The notes: generated by a model from the letters alone, not told the origin. Shown: positions 37,929-46,459, numbered from the stretch's first letter. The stretch: 64,000 nucleotides of DNA from Ancylobacter sp. WKF20 (GCF_029760895.1 NZ_CP121679.1:744001-808000), one strand, 5' to 3'. Program-made: numbers and translations.

Positions 37929-40244
37929 ATGTGGGCGCCCATCGGCCGGCTTCGCGGGCATGTTCCCGTAGCCCGGCCTGATGAACGGGCTGGGCCGACG
38001 CGTCGCCAGATTGGCAGCGCCCGGCTGGCGCGCACCGGTGACCGGATGATCCTCGCGGTGGCGCTGGTCATCGCCGCCGCCATCGCCTCCATGATCGCCT
38101 TCTCGCTGCTGGCCGCCGAGCGTGTCGACCAGGCCGCCCGCGACCGCTGGAACGTGCTCATCCTCGAAAGCCTCAGCCGGCGTGCCGGCGATCTGCAGCG
38201 CGATCTCGCCAGCTTCGCGCATTGGGACGAGTCGGTGCTGCGCACCGCCTATTTCCTTGATGTGAACTGGGTGCACGAGAATTTCGGCCGCTGGCTGCAC
38301 GATACGCAGGGCCATGACCGTTCCTATGTCGTGCTGGAATCGGGGCTTGGCTACGCGGCCATCAATGGTTCGCTCATGCCGACCGACATCGCCCCGTTCG
38401 ACGCCGATGCGATGCTGCCGCTGGTGCGCGGGGTGGAGGCGGCCTTCAAGGAGCAGGTGGCGCAGGCCGCTCTCACCACGCGGCAGAACGAGCGCCCGCG
38501 TGAACTGCCGCCGGTGTTCCGCGCCGGCTATATGCGCGTGGAAGGCCGGCCGGCTCTGGTCGGGGCGATCAGCATCACGCCGGATTACGGGCGCGTCGTT
38601 TCCCCGACGCGGGTGCCGCCCATCGCGGTCACCGTGGTCTTTCTCGATGCCGGCTTCCTGGGCGACCTGATCGCCGAGCTGCATGTCGTCGCCCCGACCA
38701 TCACCAATGCGCCGCCGGAAGAGAGCCGGCAGTCGGTGTTGATCCCGTTCCATGACGGCACCATCGCGCCGGCCTGGTTGAGCTGGATTCCGGAGAATCC
38801 CGGCGCCTCGCTGCTGCGCGCGCTGCTGCCGGCGCTGATGGGGACGGCGATCCTGCTGCTCGCCGCGGCGATCATCATCCTGTGGTACGCCCGCCGGGCG
38901 ACGCATGAGCTGGCCAAGAGCGAGGCGCTGGCCTCGCGCCTCGCCTATGTCGATTCGCTCTGCGGCCTCGCCAACCGGGCGATGCTGATGCGCACGCTGC
39001 GCGACCGGCTGGTGCGCGTCTCGCCGGGGGCGCGTCTTGCCGTGTTCTTCCTCGATCTCGACGGTTTCAAGGACATCAACGATACGCTGGGCCACCATGT
39101 CGGCGACATGCTGCTGGCCGAGATCGGCGCCCGCCTCGGAGCGCTGAAGCTGCCCTCGCTGCTGGCCTCCCGCTTCGGCGGCGACGAATTCGTGCTGCTC
39201 GCGACGGTCGGCGACGACGATCAGGAGATCGAGGCTATCGGCGCGGAGGTGCTCGACACGGTGCGGCGCCCGGCGCGTATCGCCGGTCAGATGCTGGCGC
39301 TCAGCGGCTCCATCGGCGCGACGGTGGCCCCGGACCATGGCACCGAGGCAAGCGAGCTCATCCGGCTGGCCGACATCGCCGTCTACCGCGCGAAGTCCGA
39401 AGGGCGCGGCTGTTTCCGCCTGTTCACCCCGCGCATGGAACGGGAGGTCGTGCGTCGCCGCGATCTGGAGATCGAGCTTCGACGCGCCCTCGCGGAGGGC
39501 GAGCTGGCGGTCTATTACCAGCCGCAATTCTCGGTCGATGGCGAAACCGTCATCGGCTTCGAGGCGCTGGTGCGCTGGCTGCACCCAGTGCAGGGCCTCA
39601 TCTCGCCGGGCGAGTTCATCCCGGTGGCCGAGCAGTCCGGGCTGGTGACCGAGCTCGACATGTGGGTGCTGCGCCGCGTCTGCGAACAGACGCGCGGCTG
39701 GGGCGACACGAAGGTGGCGGTCAATCTCTCGCCGGTCGATTTCCGCAGCCGCGACCTCGCCGATACGGTGCGGGGCATCCTGCGCGAGACGGATTTCCCG
39801 CCGGAGCGGCTGGAGATCGAGATCACCGAGAACCTGCTGTTCGGCAACCAGCCGGAAGCTTTCGCCGCGCTCGCCGCGCTGCGCAATCTCGGCATTCGCA
39901 TCGCGCTGGACGACTTCGGCAGCGGCTATTCCTCGCTCGGCTATATCCGTCGCTTCCGCGTCGACACGATCAAGATCGACCGCAGCTTCATCCAGAACAT
40001 CGGCCATACCGAGGATGCCGCCGCGATCATCGACTGCGTCGTCCGGCTGGCGCGGGCGCTCGCCATCACCGTCACCGCCGAGGGGGTGGAGACGCGCGAG
40101 CAGCTGCGCTACCTCCAGTCGGTCGGCTGTCATCACGTGCAGGGCTTCCTGCTCTCCGCCCCGGTGCCACTGGTGAGCGTCGGCCGCTTTCTGGAGCGCA
40201 CCGTGCGCGGCGAGGGGACGTCCCTGTCGCAGGCGCAGCGCTGA
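37929..40244 (+). CDS. Membrane GGDEF/EAL protein with CHASE4-like sensor
   Basis: Probable cyclic-di-GMP enzyme of the inner membrane with 771 residues. A membrane segment at about 40-62 is followed by a periplasmic region of about 230 residues, with features of CHASE4 (FAHWDESVLRTAYFLDVNWVHENFGRWL), and a second membrane segment at about 300-320. The GGDEF domain has intact GGDEF at 417-421. The EAL domain has EAL at 545-547, and NLSPVDF, EITEN, DDFGSGYSSLGYI and KIDRSFI, so both catalytic sites look functional. The RxxD inhibitory site was not found with confidence. GGAGGGAAGAG precedes the ATG. The net activity (synthesis or breakdown) is unknown. Confidence 0.92.
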   Translation: MWAPIGRLRGHVPVARPDERAGPTRRQIGSARLARTGDRMILAVALVIAAAIASMIAFSLLAAERVDQAARDRWNVLILESLSRRAGDLQRDLASFAHWDESVLRTAYFLDVNWVHENFGRWLHDTQGHDRSYVVLESGLGYAAINGSLMPTDIAPFDADAMLPLVRGVEAAFKEQVAQAALTTRQNERPRELPPVFRAGYMRVEGRPALVGAISITPDYGRVVSPTRVPPIAVTVVFLDAGFLGDLIAELHVVAPTITNAPPEESRQSVLIPFHDGTIAPAWLSWIPENPGASLLRALLPALMGTAILLLAAAIIILWYARRATHELAKSEALASRLAYVDSLCGLANRAMLMRTLRDRLVRVSPGARLAVFFLDLDGFKDINDTLGHHVGDMLLAEIGARLGALKLPSLLASRFGGDEFVLLATVGDDDQEIEAIGAEVLDTVRRPARIAGQMLALSGSIGATVAPDHGTEASELIRLADIAVYRAKSEGRGCFRLFTPRMEREVVRRRDLEIELRRALAEGELAVYYQPQFSVDGETVIGFEALVRWLHPVQGLISPGEFIPVAEQSGLVTELDMWVLRRVCEQTRGWGDTKVAVNLSPVDFRSRDLADTVRGILRETDFPPERLEIEITENLLFGNQPEAFAALAALRNLGIRIALDDFGSGYSSLGYIRRFRVDTIKIDRSFIQNIGHTEDAAAIIDCVVRLARALAITVTAEGVETREQLRYLQSVGCHHVQGFLLSAPVPLVSVGRFLERTVRGEGTSLSQAQR

Positions 40245-40256
40245 GCGGAGCGGCCC

Positions 40257-41054
40257 ATGTTCTTCACCCTCTCCAAGCTCGTCTGGATGGCGGTCGTGCC
40301 GTCCACACTGCTCACCCTCACTGCACTCATCGGCCTGACTGTTCACCTCACTGCACCGCGCTGGCGGGTCGGGCGCGTGCTGATGGCGGTTGGAATCGTC
40401 GGCCTGCTCTTGGCCGGTCTGGGGCCGTTCGGGCGCATGATGACGCAGGCTCTGGAAGACCGCTTCCCCGCCTTCGTCGATGATGAGCAGCCGATAGCCG
40501 GTATTATAGTACTAGGAGGCGCGGAGCTGCCGGACATCACCGCCGCGCGCGGCCAGCCGGCCTTTCAGGAATCGGCGGAACGGCTTTTCGCCTTGGCCGA
40601 TCTCAGCCGCCGCTACCCCGATGCCCGCCTCGTTTTCAGCGGCGGCAGCGGGCGCCTCGATCCCCCACCGATCGCCGAGGCAGACGTGATCCGGCAGGTG
40701 CTGCCGCAGATCGGCGTCGATCCCGGCCGTGTCACTTTCGAGGGGAGGTCGCGCAACACGGCAGAAAATGCACGACTTACCAGAGAGTTAGTCACCCCGG
40801 TCGCGGGCGAGCGCTGGCTGCTGGTGACCTCCGCCATGCACATGCCGCGCGCCATGGGCTGCTTCCGCGCGGCGGGATTCCCGGTCACCGCCTATCCAGT
40901 GGACTACCGCACGACGGGGCAGGGGGCCGTCTGGCGCCTGTTTGGCTCGGTGGCCGAGGGGCTGCAATTCGTCGACAGCGCGCTGCGCGAATGGGTGGGG
41001 CTGGTCGTGTATTATGTTACCGGTCGCACCAGCGCGCTGTTCCCCGCGCCCTAG
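40257..41054 (+). CDS. YdcF-family (DUF218) membrane protein
   Basis: Family of proteins with a cytoplasmic or periplasmic DUF218 fold, some linked to envelope or vancomycin-sensitivity functions (SanA, ElyC). It has 265 residues with two hydrophobic N-terminal segments (about 5-60). The motifs GIIVLGGAELPD, RYPDARLVFSGGSGR, EGRSRNTAENARLT and WLLVTSAMHMPRAMGCFRAAGF are typical. It begins 12 bp after the GGDEF/EAL gene, so they are likely co-transcribed. Two intergenic repeats follow the stop. Confidence 0.85.
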   Translation: MFFTLSKLVWMAVVPSTLLTLTALIGLTVHLTAPRWRVGRVLMAVGIVGLLLAGLGPFGRMMTQALEDRFPAFVDDEQPIAGIIVLGGAELPDITAARGQPAFQESAERLFALADLSRRYPDARLVFSGGSGRLDPPPIAEADVIRQVLPQIGVDPGRVTFEGRSRNTAENARLTRELVTPVAGERWLLVTSAMHMPRAMGCFRAAGFPVTAYPVDYRTTGQGAVWRLFGSVAEGLQFVDSALREWVGLVVYYVTGRTSALFPAP

Positions 41055-41100
41055 AGCATTTTCGAGCGAAGTGGATTCCGGTTCGCGTGAAGAAAATGCG
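41053..41100. repeat. Intergenic palindromic repeat element A
   Basis: GCATTTTC (41056-41063) pairs with GAAAATGC (41092-41099), and GCGAA with TTCGC inside. From memory, this AGAGCATTTTCGAGCGAAG-type element recurs between genes in many Hyphomicrobiales genomes. It starts at the YdcF stop codon. Confidence 0.7.
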
Positions 41101-41113
41101 TCGAAACAATAAG

Positions 41114-41157
41114 CTAGAGCTTCTCCGGTGAACTGGAATTCACCGGAGAAGCTCTAG
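41114..41157. terminator. Bidirectional terminator-like palindrome, element B
   Basis: A perfect 19-bp stem (41114-41132 with 41139-41157) around a 6-base loop lies between the convergent YdcF and DUF3253 genes and includes the DUF3253 stop codon. It has no clear T-run. It resembles another intergenic repeat type of the order. Confidence 0.65.
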
Positions 41158-41480
41158 GCTTCGGGCGGGATGCCCGGCAGGCCGAGCCGATAGACACCGC
41201 GGAAATCGTCCGGGTCGACCGGCTTGCCCTTTCGATAGATCACCAGCCGCCCCTCCCGCGCCATGCGCTGCGCCACCCGCCGCAGCACCGGCAGCGCCGC
41301 CTGCCACTCCGGCCCCTTGGCCACACTGCGCGCCACATCCTCCGGCGCCACCGAGCGCCCAGCGGATTCCGCAACAGCCAGAATGGCTTGCTCCATGGCC
41401 TCCTCTGACGGCAGGCGCGGGCGAGGGGCAGTTTGGCTCGTCGGCTTCTCAGTCACGGCTGGTCTCCGGCTCGGGGTCAT
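41154..41480 (-). CDS. DUF3253 domain protein
   Basis: Small cytoplasmic protein of unknown function with 108 residues. The winged-helix-like DUF3253 domain covers about 28-105, with AILAVAESAGRSVAPEDVARSV, VLRRVAQRMAREGRLVIYRKGKPVDP and the terminal DFRGVYRLGLP. Its start overlaps the end of the DUF599 gene by 32 bp, so the two form a unit. The stop codon lies in a long palindrome. Confidence 0.8.
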   Translation of the reverse strand: MTPSRRPAVTEKPTSQTAPRPRLPSEEAMEQAILAVAESAGRSVAPEDVARSVAKGPEWQAALPVLRRVAQRMAREGRLVIYRKGKPVDPDDFRGVYRLGLPGIPPEA

Positions 41481-42150
41481 CCAGGATCCAATGGGCGTCC
41501 TTGCCGAACTGCCGGTTGGTCATGACGATGAAGATGGCGAAGGTGGCGGCCATGAAGGCCCATGCGTTCACATACCAGCCGAGATAGCCCAGCGCGAAGA
41601 AGAAGGCGCGCTGTCCCCGGTTGAAGTGCCGGCCGGCGAGCGTCGCCATGCGGGCGGCCTTGCGCACATGGATCTGCGCCTCCGGCGTCGCGGCATCGCG
41701 GGCGGGCGGCGTCGAGCCCAGCAGGATGGTGGTATAATTGAACAGTCGGTAGGCCCAGGCGAATTTGAAGAAGGCGTTGGCGAAAATCACCGTGAGCCCC
41801 AACGTCTTGAGTTCCCAACTGGTCCGGTTGGGCTCGACGAAGGGCAGGTCCATGAAGATCGCCATCACCGCGTCGGTGGATTGCAGGATCGCCAGCGTGG
41901 CACCGATCGCCAGCAGCGAGGTGGAGGCGAAGAAGGCGGTACCATTTTGCAGCGCGGCGACGATCTGGGCATCGACGATCCGGTTGTCGCGCAGCAGCAT
42001 GCGCTGCATCCATTCCAGCCGGAACCGGTCCATGCGCCGGTTGAACGAGCGCCGCTCCGACCAGCCACCCTCCATCAGAAAGTGATAGACGATCCAGGAG
42101 CCGATGAAGGCGCTGAAGGCGATGGCGTCGAGATAGGTAAAGCCGAACAT
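41449..42150 (-). CDS. DUF599 membrane protein
   Basis: Inner-membrane protein of unknown function with 233 residues and about four hydrophobic segments. The start is ATG at 42150 (MFGFTYLDAIAFSAFIG); an upstream extension in frame is not plausible. Family motifs include RMLLRDNRIVDAQIVAALQNGTAFFASTS and HFNRGQRAFFFALGYLGWY. It overlaps the DUF3253 gene downstream. The 284-bp gap upstream to 42434 holds no further gene that I can support. Confidence 0.85.
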   Translation of the reverse strand: MFGFTYLDAIAFSAFIGSWIVYHFLMEGGWSERRSFNRRMDRFRLEWMQRMLLRDNRIVDAQIVAALQNGTAFFASTSLLAIGATLAILQSTDAVMAIFMDLPFVEPNRTSWELKTLGLTVIFANAFFKFAWAYRLFNYTTILLGSTPPARDAATPEAQIHVRKAARMATLAGRHFNRGQRAFFFALGYLGWYVNAWAFMAATFAIFIVMTNRQFGKDAHWILDDPEPETSRD

Positions 42151-42434
42151 GGGGTTGGAGTGCCTTGCGCCGCAGGGCCGCGGCGAGACCGCAGGCTCCG
42201 TATGGTGATCCGTCGATCCGTCCGCTTCAAGAGCCGCCCGCGCGAATGCACAGCGGTGCGCGGGTGCCGAATCCAAGCTTGCGCGTGCCTAGCAGGGTTG
42301 CATGGGACGCGGGGGATTGTGACCATTTCGCGATTGCGAAAGTGATAACGTTTCATTAAGTTTTGTATCAATCCGGCGCGGCGAACAAACGAGGTTCCCG
42401 AGCGCCGAGAGGTGAACCTATCTAGGGATTTTCC

Positions 42435-42563
42435 ATGTCTTCCCTTTCCGAGCACTCCTCCTGCTGGGGAGTTGCACGCTGGACGGTTGTCGCCTTCCTG
42501 GCCGCCGTCGCTCTTGTCTACATCTTCGGTGGCTTCCAGGCCGTTCAGGTCGCGGCGGGCTGA
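42435..42563 (+). CDS. Small single-span membrane protein, 42 aa
   Basis: I do not recognise this family. The frame encodes MSSLSEHSSCWGVARWTVV and then FLAAVALVYIFGGFQAVQVAAG, a short polar start followed by one hydrophobic helix (about 17-36). AGGGA lies 6 bp before the ATG, a fair ribosome binding site. It stands alone between the divergent DUF599 gene and the glutathione S-transferase. Coding status rests on the ribosome binding site and the clean membrane helix, so confidence is moderate. Confidence 0.5.
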   Translation: MSSLSEHSSCWGVARWTVVAFLAAVALVYIFGGFQAVQVAAG

Positions 42564-42670
42564 GCGGACGGTAGCTCGATCAATGGTGCTGATAGGCGCC
42601 ATGACAGCTGTGCGTTTGCATCCGATGGTGCTCTCGTCGATGGTTAGCCCCTCATTCGGGGGACATGTCC

Positions 42671-43345
42671 ATGGCGCTTAAGCTTATCATCGGAAACAAG
42701 AACTACTCATCCTGGTCGCTGCGGCCGTGGATCGCCCTTAAGGCGGCGGGCATTCCCTTCGAGGAGCAGACGATTGCACTCGAAGCCCCCGACTTTAAGG
42801 CGCAGGCCTATGCTGCCTCGCCGGCGGGCCGGGTGCCGGTCCTCATCGACGGCGATGCCGTGGTGTGGGAATCCATCGCCATTCTGGAACATCTCGCCGA
42901 GCGTTTCCCGGATCGCGGCTTGTGGCCCAGCGATCCGGCAGCGCGGGCGCATGCGCGCTCTCTGGCGACCGAGATGCATGGCGGCTTCGGCGCGCTGCGC
43001 AGCGCGGCGCCGATGAATCTGTGGCGCCCCATCGAGGTCCGTCCCATGCCGGACGCCGCCCTGAAGGATGTGAAGGTGCTTTCGCGCCGTTGGGCGGAGG
43101 CACGCGAGCGCTTTGGCCAGGGTGGCGATTTTCTCTACGGATCGTTCGGCGCCGCCGATGCGATGTTCGCCCCCGTGGCGACGCGGCTGCGCACCTATGG
43201 CATCCCGATGGATGCGACCACGCAGGCCTATGTCGACGCGATCCACGCGCATCCGGCCTTCGTAGAGTGGAAGACGCTGGCCCTGCAGGAGACCGGCATC
43301 GTTCCCGAAGACGAGGTCGACTGGCCGGTCGTCAAGCGGGTATAA
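42671..43345 (+). CDS. Glutathione S-transferase family protein
   Basis: Thioredoxin-fold N-terminal domain plus helical C-terminal domain, with 224 residues. LIIGNKNYSSWSLRPWIALK carries the active-site Ser region, and AGRVPVLIDGDAVVWESIAILEHLAE the glutathione-binding cis-Pro and Glu-Ser pair. The late motif FGAADAMFAPVATRLRTY is typical. The start is taken as ATG at 42671, nine bases after GGGGG; the ATG at 42665 adds two residues. The substrate is unknown. DUF1489 follows after 30 bp. Confidence 0.92.
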   Translation: MALKLIIGNKNYSSWSLRPWIALKAAGIPFEEQTIALEAPDFKAQAYAASPAGRVPVLIDGDAVVWESIAILEHLAERFPDRGLWPSDPAARAHARSLATEMHGGFGALRSAAPMNLWRPIEVRPMPDAALKDVKVLSRRWAEARERFGQGGDFLYGSFGAADAMFAPVATRLRTYGIPMDATTQAYVDAIHAHPAFVEWKTLALQETGIVPEDEVDWPVVKRV

Positions 43346-43375
43346 GCCCTCTCCCCGCCGCCGGATCCGTCATTC

Positions 43376-43810
43376 ATGCCGCTCCATCTTCTCAAGCTCT
43401 GCGTTGGCGCCGAGTCGGTGCAGGATCTCGAAGAGTGGATCGCGCAGGATCTGGCGGCCAAGGCGGCGCGCGGCGCCCCGGCGGAGCAGTTCCATACCAC
43501 CCGCATGGTGCCGAATCGGGCGGCGGAGATCGTCGACGGTGGCTCGCTCTATTGGGTCATCAAGGGGGAGGTGGCCTGCCGCCAGCGGCTGACCGCGATC
43601 CGTCCCTTTGTGGCGACGGACGGCATCCGCCGTTGCCATCTGGTGCTGGAGCCCGTGGTGCAGCGTGTTCAGCCGCGCCCTCATCGTCCCTTCCAGGGGT
43701 GGCGTTATCTTACCGCCGCCGACGCCCCCGCCGACCTTTCCGAAGGCTCGGCGGACGTCGCGCTGCCCGAGACGCTTCGGCGGGAACTGCGATCGCTCGG
43801 CCTGCTCTAG
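43376..43810 (+). CDS. DUF1489 family protein
   Basis: Conserved alphaproteobacterial protein of unknown function with 144 residues, matching the family's typical length and start (MPLHLLKLCVGAESVQDLEEW). The motifs HTTRMVPNRAAEIVDGGSLYWVIKGEVACRQRL and PFQGWRYLTAADAPADL are characteristic. No catalytic residues can be named. It lies 30 bp after the glutathione S-transferase and may share its transcript. Confidence 0.88.
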   Translation: MPLHLLKLCVGAESVQDLEEWIAQDLAAKAARGAPAEQFHTTRMVPNRAAEIVDGGSLYWVIKGEVACRQRLTAIRPFVATDGIRRCHLVLEPVVQRVQPRPHRPFQGWRYLTAADAPADLSEGSADVALPETLRRELRSLGLL

Positions 43811-43870
43811 GCCCTGAGGGAAACCCCATCCGGCCTGCCGCGTTGTCCCTGGCAACCAGGGAGACGAGCG

Positions 43871-44041
43871 ATGAAACAGGATTCGGACGACCACCGCGAA
43901 ATCGTCGGTGACGAGGTGGTGGTGAAGGCCAATGTCGAGGAGCGCCAGGCGGTCGAGGTGAAGCCCATGCGCTACGTGCTGGGCATCGGCATGGCGCTCG
44001 TCATCATCGGCTTCGCCATCAGCTACCTGACGGTAACATAA
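43871..44041 (+). CDS. Small C-tail membrane protein, 56 aa
   Basis: The frame encodes a charged N-terminal part (MKQDSDDHREIVGDEVVVKA, residues 1-20, continuing to about 33) and one C-terminal hydrophobic helix (YVLGIGMALVIIGFAISYL). GGGAGACGAG lies just before the ATG, a good ribosome binding site. It ends 4 bp from the convergent panC stop. I cannot name the family. The balance of charged and membrane parts and the ribosome binding site make it likely real. Confidence 0.65.
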   Translation: MKQDSDDHREIVGDEVVVKANVEERQAVEVKPMRYVLGIGMALVIIGFAISYLTVT

Positions 44042-44045
44042 GGCC

Positions 44046-44903
44046 TCAACTCGGCACGGCGATGTTGTCGATGAGACGCGTCGTGCCGATACGTGCCGCC
44101 ACCAGAAGCCGAACCGGCCCCTCGGCAAGCGATTGGATGGGCGCCAGCGTCTGAGCGTGGCGCGCCTCAAGATATTGAAGGTCAAAGCCAGCGCCAGAAA
44201 CCGTGACCCGCGCCGCCTCAACAGCGTGGGCGATGGGGGTGCCGGTGGTAATCGCCGCCGCCGCATCATTAAGCGCGCGGTAGAGAACCGGGGCGGCCGC
44301 GCGTTCATCGGCTGAGAGATAGACGTTGCGCGAGGAGAGGGCGAGGCCGTCGGCCTCCCGCAGGGTGGGTACGCCGATGACGTTGAGCGGCAAATCGAGA
44401 TCCCGCGCCATCCGCGTCACGACCTGAAGCTGTTGATAATCCTTCTCGCCGAACATCGCGACGTCGGGCGCCGCCTGAATGAACAGCTTGGCGACCACCG
44501 TGGCGACGCCGGAGAAGTGGGTGGGACGAAAGTCCGTTTCCAGACCGAGGGCCGGGCCGGTTAGCGATACCGTGGTCGCGAAGCCCTCTGGATACATCTC
44601 CGCGACATCCGGCACGAAGGCGAGATCAGCGCCGGCTGCGCTGGCCTTGGCGAGATCGGCCTCCAAGGTGCGCGGATAGCGGCTCAGATCTTCCGTCGGG
44701 GCGAACTGCGTCGGATTGACGAAGATGGTCAGCACCACACGGTCGGCATGTTGGCGCCCAGCGGTCATCAGCGCCATATGACCCGCATGGAGCGCGCCCA
44801 TGGTCGGCACAAGCGCAATGCGTTCTCCGGCGGCGCGCCAGGCCGAAACCTGCTGGCGCAATTCCTGGACGGTGTGGACGGGCCGGACGGTCGTGCGGGG
44901 CAT
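44046..44903 (-). CDS. panC: Pantothenate synthetase
   Basis: ATP-dependent condensation of pantoate and beta-alanine, the last step of pantothenate synthesis. It has 285 residues. The HIGH-like motif in PTMGALHAGHMALM, the FVNPTQF block, FGEKDYQQLQVV and ALSSRNVYLS are intact. The start is ATG at 44903 (MPRTTVRPVHTVQEL). panB is not adjacent. It is divergent from the VWA gene at 45033. Confidence 0.97.
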   Translation of the reverse strand: MPRTTVRPVHTVQELRQQVSAWRAAGERIALVPTMGALHAGHMALMTAGRQHADRVVLTIFVNPTQFAPTEDLSRYPRTLEADLAKASAAGADLAFVPDVAEMYPEGFATTVSLTGPALGLETDFRPTHFSGVATVVAKLFIQAAPDVAMFGEKDYQQLQVVTRMARDLDLPLNVIGVPTLREADGLALSSRNVYLSADERAAAPVLYRALNDAAAAITTGTPIAHAVEAARVTVSGAGFDLQYLEARHAQTLAPIQSLAEGPVRLLVAARIGTTRLIDNIAVPS

Positions 44904-45032
44904 CGCGGCGGTCTCCTCATCGCAAGCGCCGGCACGGTCTAGCAAAGTCGTCCCAGTGGTCAACCATGCGCGAGGCGCTGTCTCGCGGGGCAGCGCGCCG
45001 CTACACTCGCCGCGAATCCGATCGAGGCCTTG

Positions 45033-45755
45033 ATGACTTCGGACAAGACACGCCTTTCCACACCCGCCGTTGCGCCCACGGCGAACGTTGCCGCCTTCCT
45101 GGCGGAGGTGGAGGCGCGGGCGCCGGCGCCGCTCGCGACCGGGCAGCGCGGCCGCCTGATATTTGGCCTCGACGCGACGATGAGTCGGCAGCCGACCTGG
45201 GACATGGCGTGCCGACTGCAGGCGGAGATGTTCGAGGAGGCCGGCAGGATCGGCGGGCTCGACATGAAGCTCGTCTATTTCCGCGGCATCAATGAATGCC
45301 GTGCCTCGCCCTGGATCACTGAGGGTGCGCGGCTTGGCGGGCTTATGGCCAAGATCGACTGCCGGGGCGGGCGCACGCAGATCGGTCGCGTGCTCAGGCA
45401 TGCTGTCAACGAAGCCGCGCAAGGCCCTGTTGGTGCTCTTGTTTTCGTCGGCGACGCGATGGAGGAATCGCTGGATCACCTCTGCGCCGAGGCTGGGCCA
45501 CTGGCGCTGCGGGGCATTCCGGCCTTCCTGTTTCAGGAAGGGCACGACCGTGATGCCGAGCGGGCGTTCCGTGAAATCGCCCGGCTCACCAAGGGTGCTT
45601 GGTGCCGGTTCGATGCCGGCTCCGCCGACCAGTTGCGCCAATTGTTGCGCGCGGCGGCCAGCTACGCCGCCGGCGGGACCAGCGCGCTCCAGGCGCTGTC
45701 GGCCTCATCAACGGGCGCGCGTTATCTTCTGTCGGCCATGCAGGACGGCCAATGA
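45033..45755 (+). CDS. VWA-like protein of unknown role
   Basis: A 240-residue soluble protein with a von Willebrand factor A-like fold. The line GRLIFGLDATMSRQPTWD carries a DxTxS metal-site motif, and GGLMAKIDCRGGRTQIGRVLRHAVNEA and ALVFVGDAMEES are the following strands and the second metal-site region. The start is ATG at 45033, after a TTG. Its stop overlaps the next gene's ATG (ATGA), so the two are translationally coupled. The partner is a membrane J-domain protein, but the job of the pair is unknown. Confidence 0.85.
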   Translation: MTSDKTRLSTPAVAPTANVAAFLAEVEARAPAPLATGQRGRLIFGLDATMSRQPTWDMACRLQAEMFEEAGRIGGLDMKLVYFRGINECRASPWITEGARLGGLMAKIDCRGGRTQIGRVLRHAVNEAAQGPVGALVFVGDAMEESLDHLCAEAGPLALRGIPAFLFQEGHDRDAERAFREIARLTKGAWCRFDAGSADQLRQLLRAAASYAAGGTSALQALSASSTGARYLLSAMQDGQ

Positions 45756-46450
45756 TCAATCTGCTCGTCGGGGCTGCAATCGTCGCCCTGCTTTATTACG
45801 GCCTGAAGGCATTCGGCCGGGCTGACGCCAAGGCGCTGGTGCGGATGGGGAGGGGCGTCGGGGGAACGGTCACCCTGCTGTTGGCGGGCTTCCTGGGCAT
45901 GCGCGGCCATATCGAGACCGCGATCCCGCTCGGCATCTTCGGACTGTCGCTGATCGGCTGGAATCTTCGGGGCGGCATGCCCTGGGATCGGCCGAAAACG
46001 ACCAAGGGGCGGACATCGTCCGTCCGAACCGCCGCGCTCGATATGCAGCTCGATCACGACAGTGGCCGTCTGTCGGGCACCGTGACCATCGGTCCTTATG
46101 CGGGTAGGCCGCTCGATGCCATGGACGTCGCCATGGTGGCCCGCCTTGCCCTGGAGCTTGATCCGGAAAGCCGCCAGCTACTCGAAGCGTATCTGGACCG
46201 CCGGGCGCCCGGTTGGCGTGAACACGCTCAGCGCGACGCGGGCGGGCGGGGCGCTGATGCGCCGCGCCGTGGCACGATGACGGAAGAGGAGGCTTACCAG
46301 ATCCTGGGGCTTCCGGCGGGGGCGGGGGCGGATGACATCCGCAAGGCTCACCGTTCCCTTATGAAGAAACTCCATCCCGACCAGGGCGGGTCGAATTATC
46401 TCGCTGCCCGGGTGAACGAAGCCAAGGATATCCTGCTCCAGCGCCATTGA
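45752..46450 (+). CDS. Membrane-anchored J-domain protein
   Basis: Probable DnaK co-chaperone at the inner membrane, with 232 residues. Two hydrophobic segments lie at about 2-17 and 36-68. A linker region follows, and the J domain is at the C-terminus (from about 178, EEEAYQILGLPAGAGADDIRKAH), with the HPD tripeptide in KKLHPDQGG. Topology resembles TIM14/DjlA-like proteins. It is coupled to the VWA gene by a 4-base overlap. The partner chaperone and client are unknown. Confidence 0.85.
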   Translation: MINLLVGAAIVALLYYGLKAFGRADAKALVRMGRGVGGTVTLLLAGFLGMRGHIETAIPLGIFGLSLIGWNLRGGMPWDRPKTTKGRTSSVRTAALDMQLDHDSGRLSGTVTIGPYAGRPLDAMDVAMVARLALELDPESRQLLEAYLDRRAPGWREHAQRDAGGRGADAPRRGTMTEEEAYQILGLPAGAGADDIRKAHRSLMKKLHPDQGGSNYLAARVNEAKDILLQRH

Positions 46451-46459
46451 GGCCTCCCG

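Noticed and set aside
41263..42345. 360-codon plus-strand frame opposite DUF3253 and DUF599
   Set aside because: It is a shadow of the two minus-strand genes.
42412..42681. 89-codon frame overlapping the 42-residue gene
   Set aside because: Its translation is Pro/Ser/Arg-rich with no ribosome binding site and overlaps two better candidates.
44046..45641. N-terminal extension of panC to 531 codons
   Set aside because: The family start is at 44903; the extension is antisense to the VWA gene.
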